From Dialister sp. UBA7295 (GTDB lineage: Bacteria > Bacillota > Negativicutes > Veillonellales > Dialisteraceae), in NCBI GenBank assembly GCA_002471975.1, contig DKQZ01000028.1, forward strand, positions 1-6,202: a DNA stretch of 6,202 bases, written 5' to 3'. Within the stretch, counting starts at the first letter, position 1; each line of letters begins with the position of its first letter. This document shows positions 5,239 to 6,202 of the stretch, piece by piece. The notes beneath the pieces were generated by a model, which was given only the letters and a program-made list of their open reading frames with translations, was not told the origin of the DNA and searched no databases. The translations under genes and the position numbers were made by a program.

Positions 5239-5468
5239 AATAAAAATTCACTCGCGCCCTGCCTTTGTGTGCAGTTGAGCTGCGAAACCGCTTTATAAGC
5301 GGACGGTTTTCTTTTTGCCCTGTTTCTTTCACCTGTAGAAAGCAAATGGGGTCTATGCATGCCTTGAGGAAATCAGACTGCATCATTTTTATTCCTCCGG
5401 ATTCTTTCCGGGACAAATTTCCCCACCGCCTGATTCTGCGGTATGTTTTAAGAAAGAAGGGAACAACT
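5239..5468 (+). promoter_or_regulatory. Long structured leader of potE
   Basis: About 230 nt separate the predicted start from the potE start codon. In order, CTGC (5259-5262) can pair with GCAG (5271-5274), or that GCAG can pair instead with CTGC (5280-5283). A terminator-like hairpin follows at 5288-5316. Then come CTTTC/GAAAG (5326-5330, 5338-5342), TCCGGA/TCCGGG around 5395-5411 and ACCGC/GCGGT (5425-5429, 5438-5442). The alternative use of one GCAG next to a terminator hairpin suggests attenuation. I could not match it to a known riboswitch or T-box, and no leader peptide with a stop before potE stands out. Confidence 0.45.
5288..5316 (+). terminator. Terminator-like hairpin inside the potE leader
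   Basis: CCGCTT (5288-5293) pairs perfectly with AAGCGG (5297-5302) around a 3-base loop. After ACGG comes TTTTCTTTTT (5307-5316). A rival pairing of AAACCG (5285-5290) with CGGTTT (5304-5309) would disrupt it. It lies 50-78 nt after the predicted start, where a premature-termination site would be expected. The 4-base gap before the T-run makes it weaker than the other terminators here. Confidence 0.5.
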
Positions 5469-6202
5469 TTGTCTAAGAGCAAAAAAATGGGAGTGGTACA
5501 GCTTACCACAGTCACTGCAATCAACATGATGGGTTCCGGCATTATTCTTCTGCCGGCAACGCTTGCCAGCATCGGAACCATATCTATTTTCTCCTGGATC
5601 CTTGCATCCATCGGAGCCACTATCCTGGCTTATGCATTTGCCCGCTGCGGCATGCTGACCAGGAAGGTAGGCGGCATGGGCGGTTATGCAGAATACCGTT
5701 TCGGGAGGGCCGGCAATTTCCTGTCTAACTTCACCTATACCATTTCCCTGATCATCGCCAATGTAGCCATCGCTTCCGGCGTAGTCAGCTATGCATCCTT
5801 TGTATTCGGCCTGAAACTGGATCCGGTAGAAGTATGTGCTGCAACCATCGGCGTCCTCACCATTGCTGCCACGATTTCCCTGGTAGGTCCGAAGAAATTC
5901 GGTAAATTCACTTCTCTCGGCGTCACCTGCGTCGTTACCCCGGTTATCGGTCTTCTCCTCTTCGGTTTCTTCTCTTTCGATCCGGATATCTACGTCACCG
6001 CATGGAACCCCTCCGATATGCCTTTCTATGAATGCATAAAGGATTCCATTGCCGTCATCATCTGGGCATTCCTTGGCCTTGAAACTGCCTGCGCAAACTC
6101 CGATACCGTAGAAAATCCGGAAAAGAACGTGCCCATTGCCGTTATGTGCGGCACCATGCTTGCCGGCATCTGCTATACCATTTCCACCTCCATCATCGGC
6201 GG
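5469..6202 (+). CDS. potE: Putrescine/ornithine antiporter family permease PotE (3' end cut by window)
   Basis: Amino acid-polyamine-organocation (APC) family membrane transporter; PotE exchanges putrescine for ornithine or takes up putrescine. About 245 residues of an expected 440 are present. The N-terminus SKSKKMGVVQLTTVTAINMMGSGIILLPATLASIGTISI aligns closely with E. coli PotE as I recall it, including the unwound-helix GSGI motif. Cys60, Trp199 and Glu205 (IIWAFLGLETACANSDTVENPEKNVPIAV) correspond to PotE Cys62, Trp201 and Glu207, residues reported important for putrescine transport. About six membrane segments are visible. The start is taken as TTG at 5469, because AAGGG ends seven bases before it and the resulting N-terminus matches PotE. 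An in-frame ATG at 5355 has no ribosome binding site and would add a non-conserved tail. CadB-like lysine/cadaverine exchange is less likely. No decarboxylase partner is visible in the window. Confidence 0.88.
   Translation, partial: MSKSKKMGVVQLTTVTAINMMGSGIILLPATLASIGTISIFSWILASIGATILAYAFARCGMLTRKVGGMGGYAEYRFGRAGNFLSNFTYTISLIIANVAIASGVVSYASFVFGLKLDPVEVCAATIGVLTIAATISLVGPKKFGKFTSLGVTCVVTPVIGLLLFGFFSFDPDIYVTAWNPSDMPFYECIKDSIAVIIWAFLGLETACANSDTVENPEKNVPIAVMCGTMLAGICYTISTSIIG

Noticed and set aside
5239..5316. Known riboswitch or T-box in the potE leader
   Set aside because: I looked for T-box, lysine, fluoride and guanidine-type signatures and found none; only generic hairpins are visible.
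5346..5468. Upstream in-frame ATG starts (5346, 5355) for potE
   Set aside because: The frame is open back to 5244, but these ATGs lack a ribosome binding site and the translation (Cys/Phe/Arg-rich) does not look like protein. TTG at 5469 matches the PotE N-terminus and has AAGGG at good spacing.
5127..5620. Minus-strand reading frames over the potE leader and start
   Set aside because: They overlap the certain potE coding sequence or its leader, lack start signals and translate to low-complexity basic sequence.

Overview
The window looks like the chromosome of a Negativicutes bacterium, a low-to-mid GC relative of the Firmicutes with a Gram-negative envelope; Dialister or a close Veillonellaceae relative is my best guess. 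This is inferred from the protein variants, the strong AGGAGG-type ribosome binding sites, the sigma-A promoters and the ECF folate transporter under a tetrahydrofolate riboswitch. No marker gene settles it.

Left part (1-1500): the 3' end of guaB (IMP dehydrogenase, GMP synthesis) runs rightward and meets folT (folate-binding S component of an ECF transporter), which runs leftward. A perfect 19-bp hairpin with T-runs on both sides serves as terminator for both. folT has its own promoter, a complete THF riboswitch of about 120 nt, and a translational expression platform in which one hairpin hides the Shine-Dalgarno sequence and a competing hairpin frees it.

Middle (1500-4040): greA and lysS form a leftward two-gene operon with a 33-bp gap, a consensus promoter before greA and a terminator after lysS. 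LysS is about 140 residues longer than usual because a Trbp111/MetRS-C-like tRNA-binding domain is fused to its C-terminus.

Right part (4040-5468): a gene-free stretch of about 1.4 kb separates greA from the rightward permease gene. It holds a 14-bp palindrome, a 70-bp tandem repeat array (six clear units plus degenerate ends), inverted copies of the same repeat, and a heptanucleotide run. AT-rich sequence follows, then phased T-tracts, another perfect 14-bp palindrome and a strong promoter. The leader behind that promoter is about 230 nt and has a terminator-like hairpin. From 5469 to the window edge is potE (putrescine/ornithine antiporter family, 3' end cut off).

The genes are mainly housekeeping: GTP synthesis, folate uptake, transcript cleavage, lysyl-tRNA charging and polyamine/amino-acid exchange. 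The unusual content is RNA-based and repeat-based: the folT riboswitch with an inserted hairpin, the potE leader, and the 70-bp array, whose family I do not recognise.
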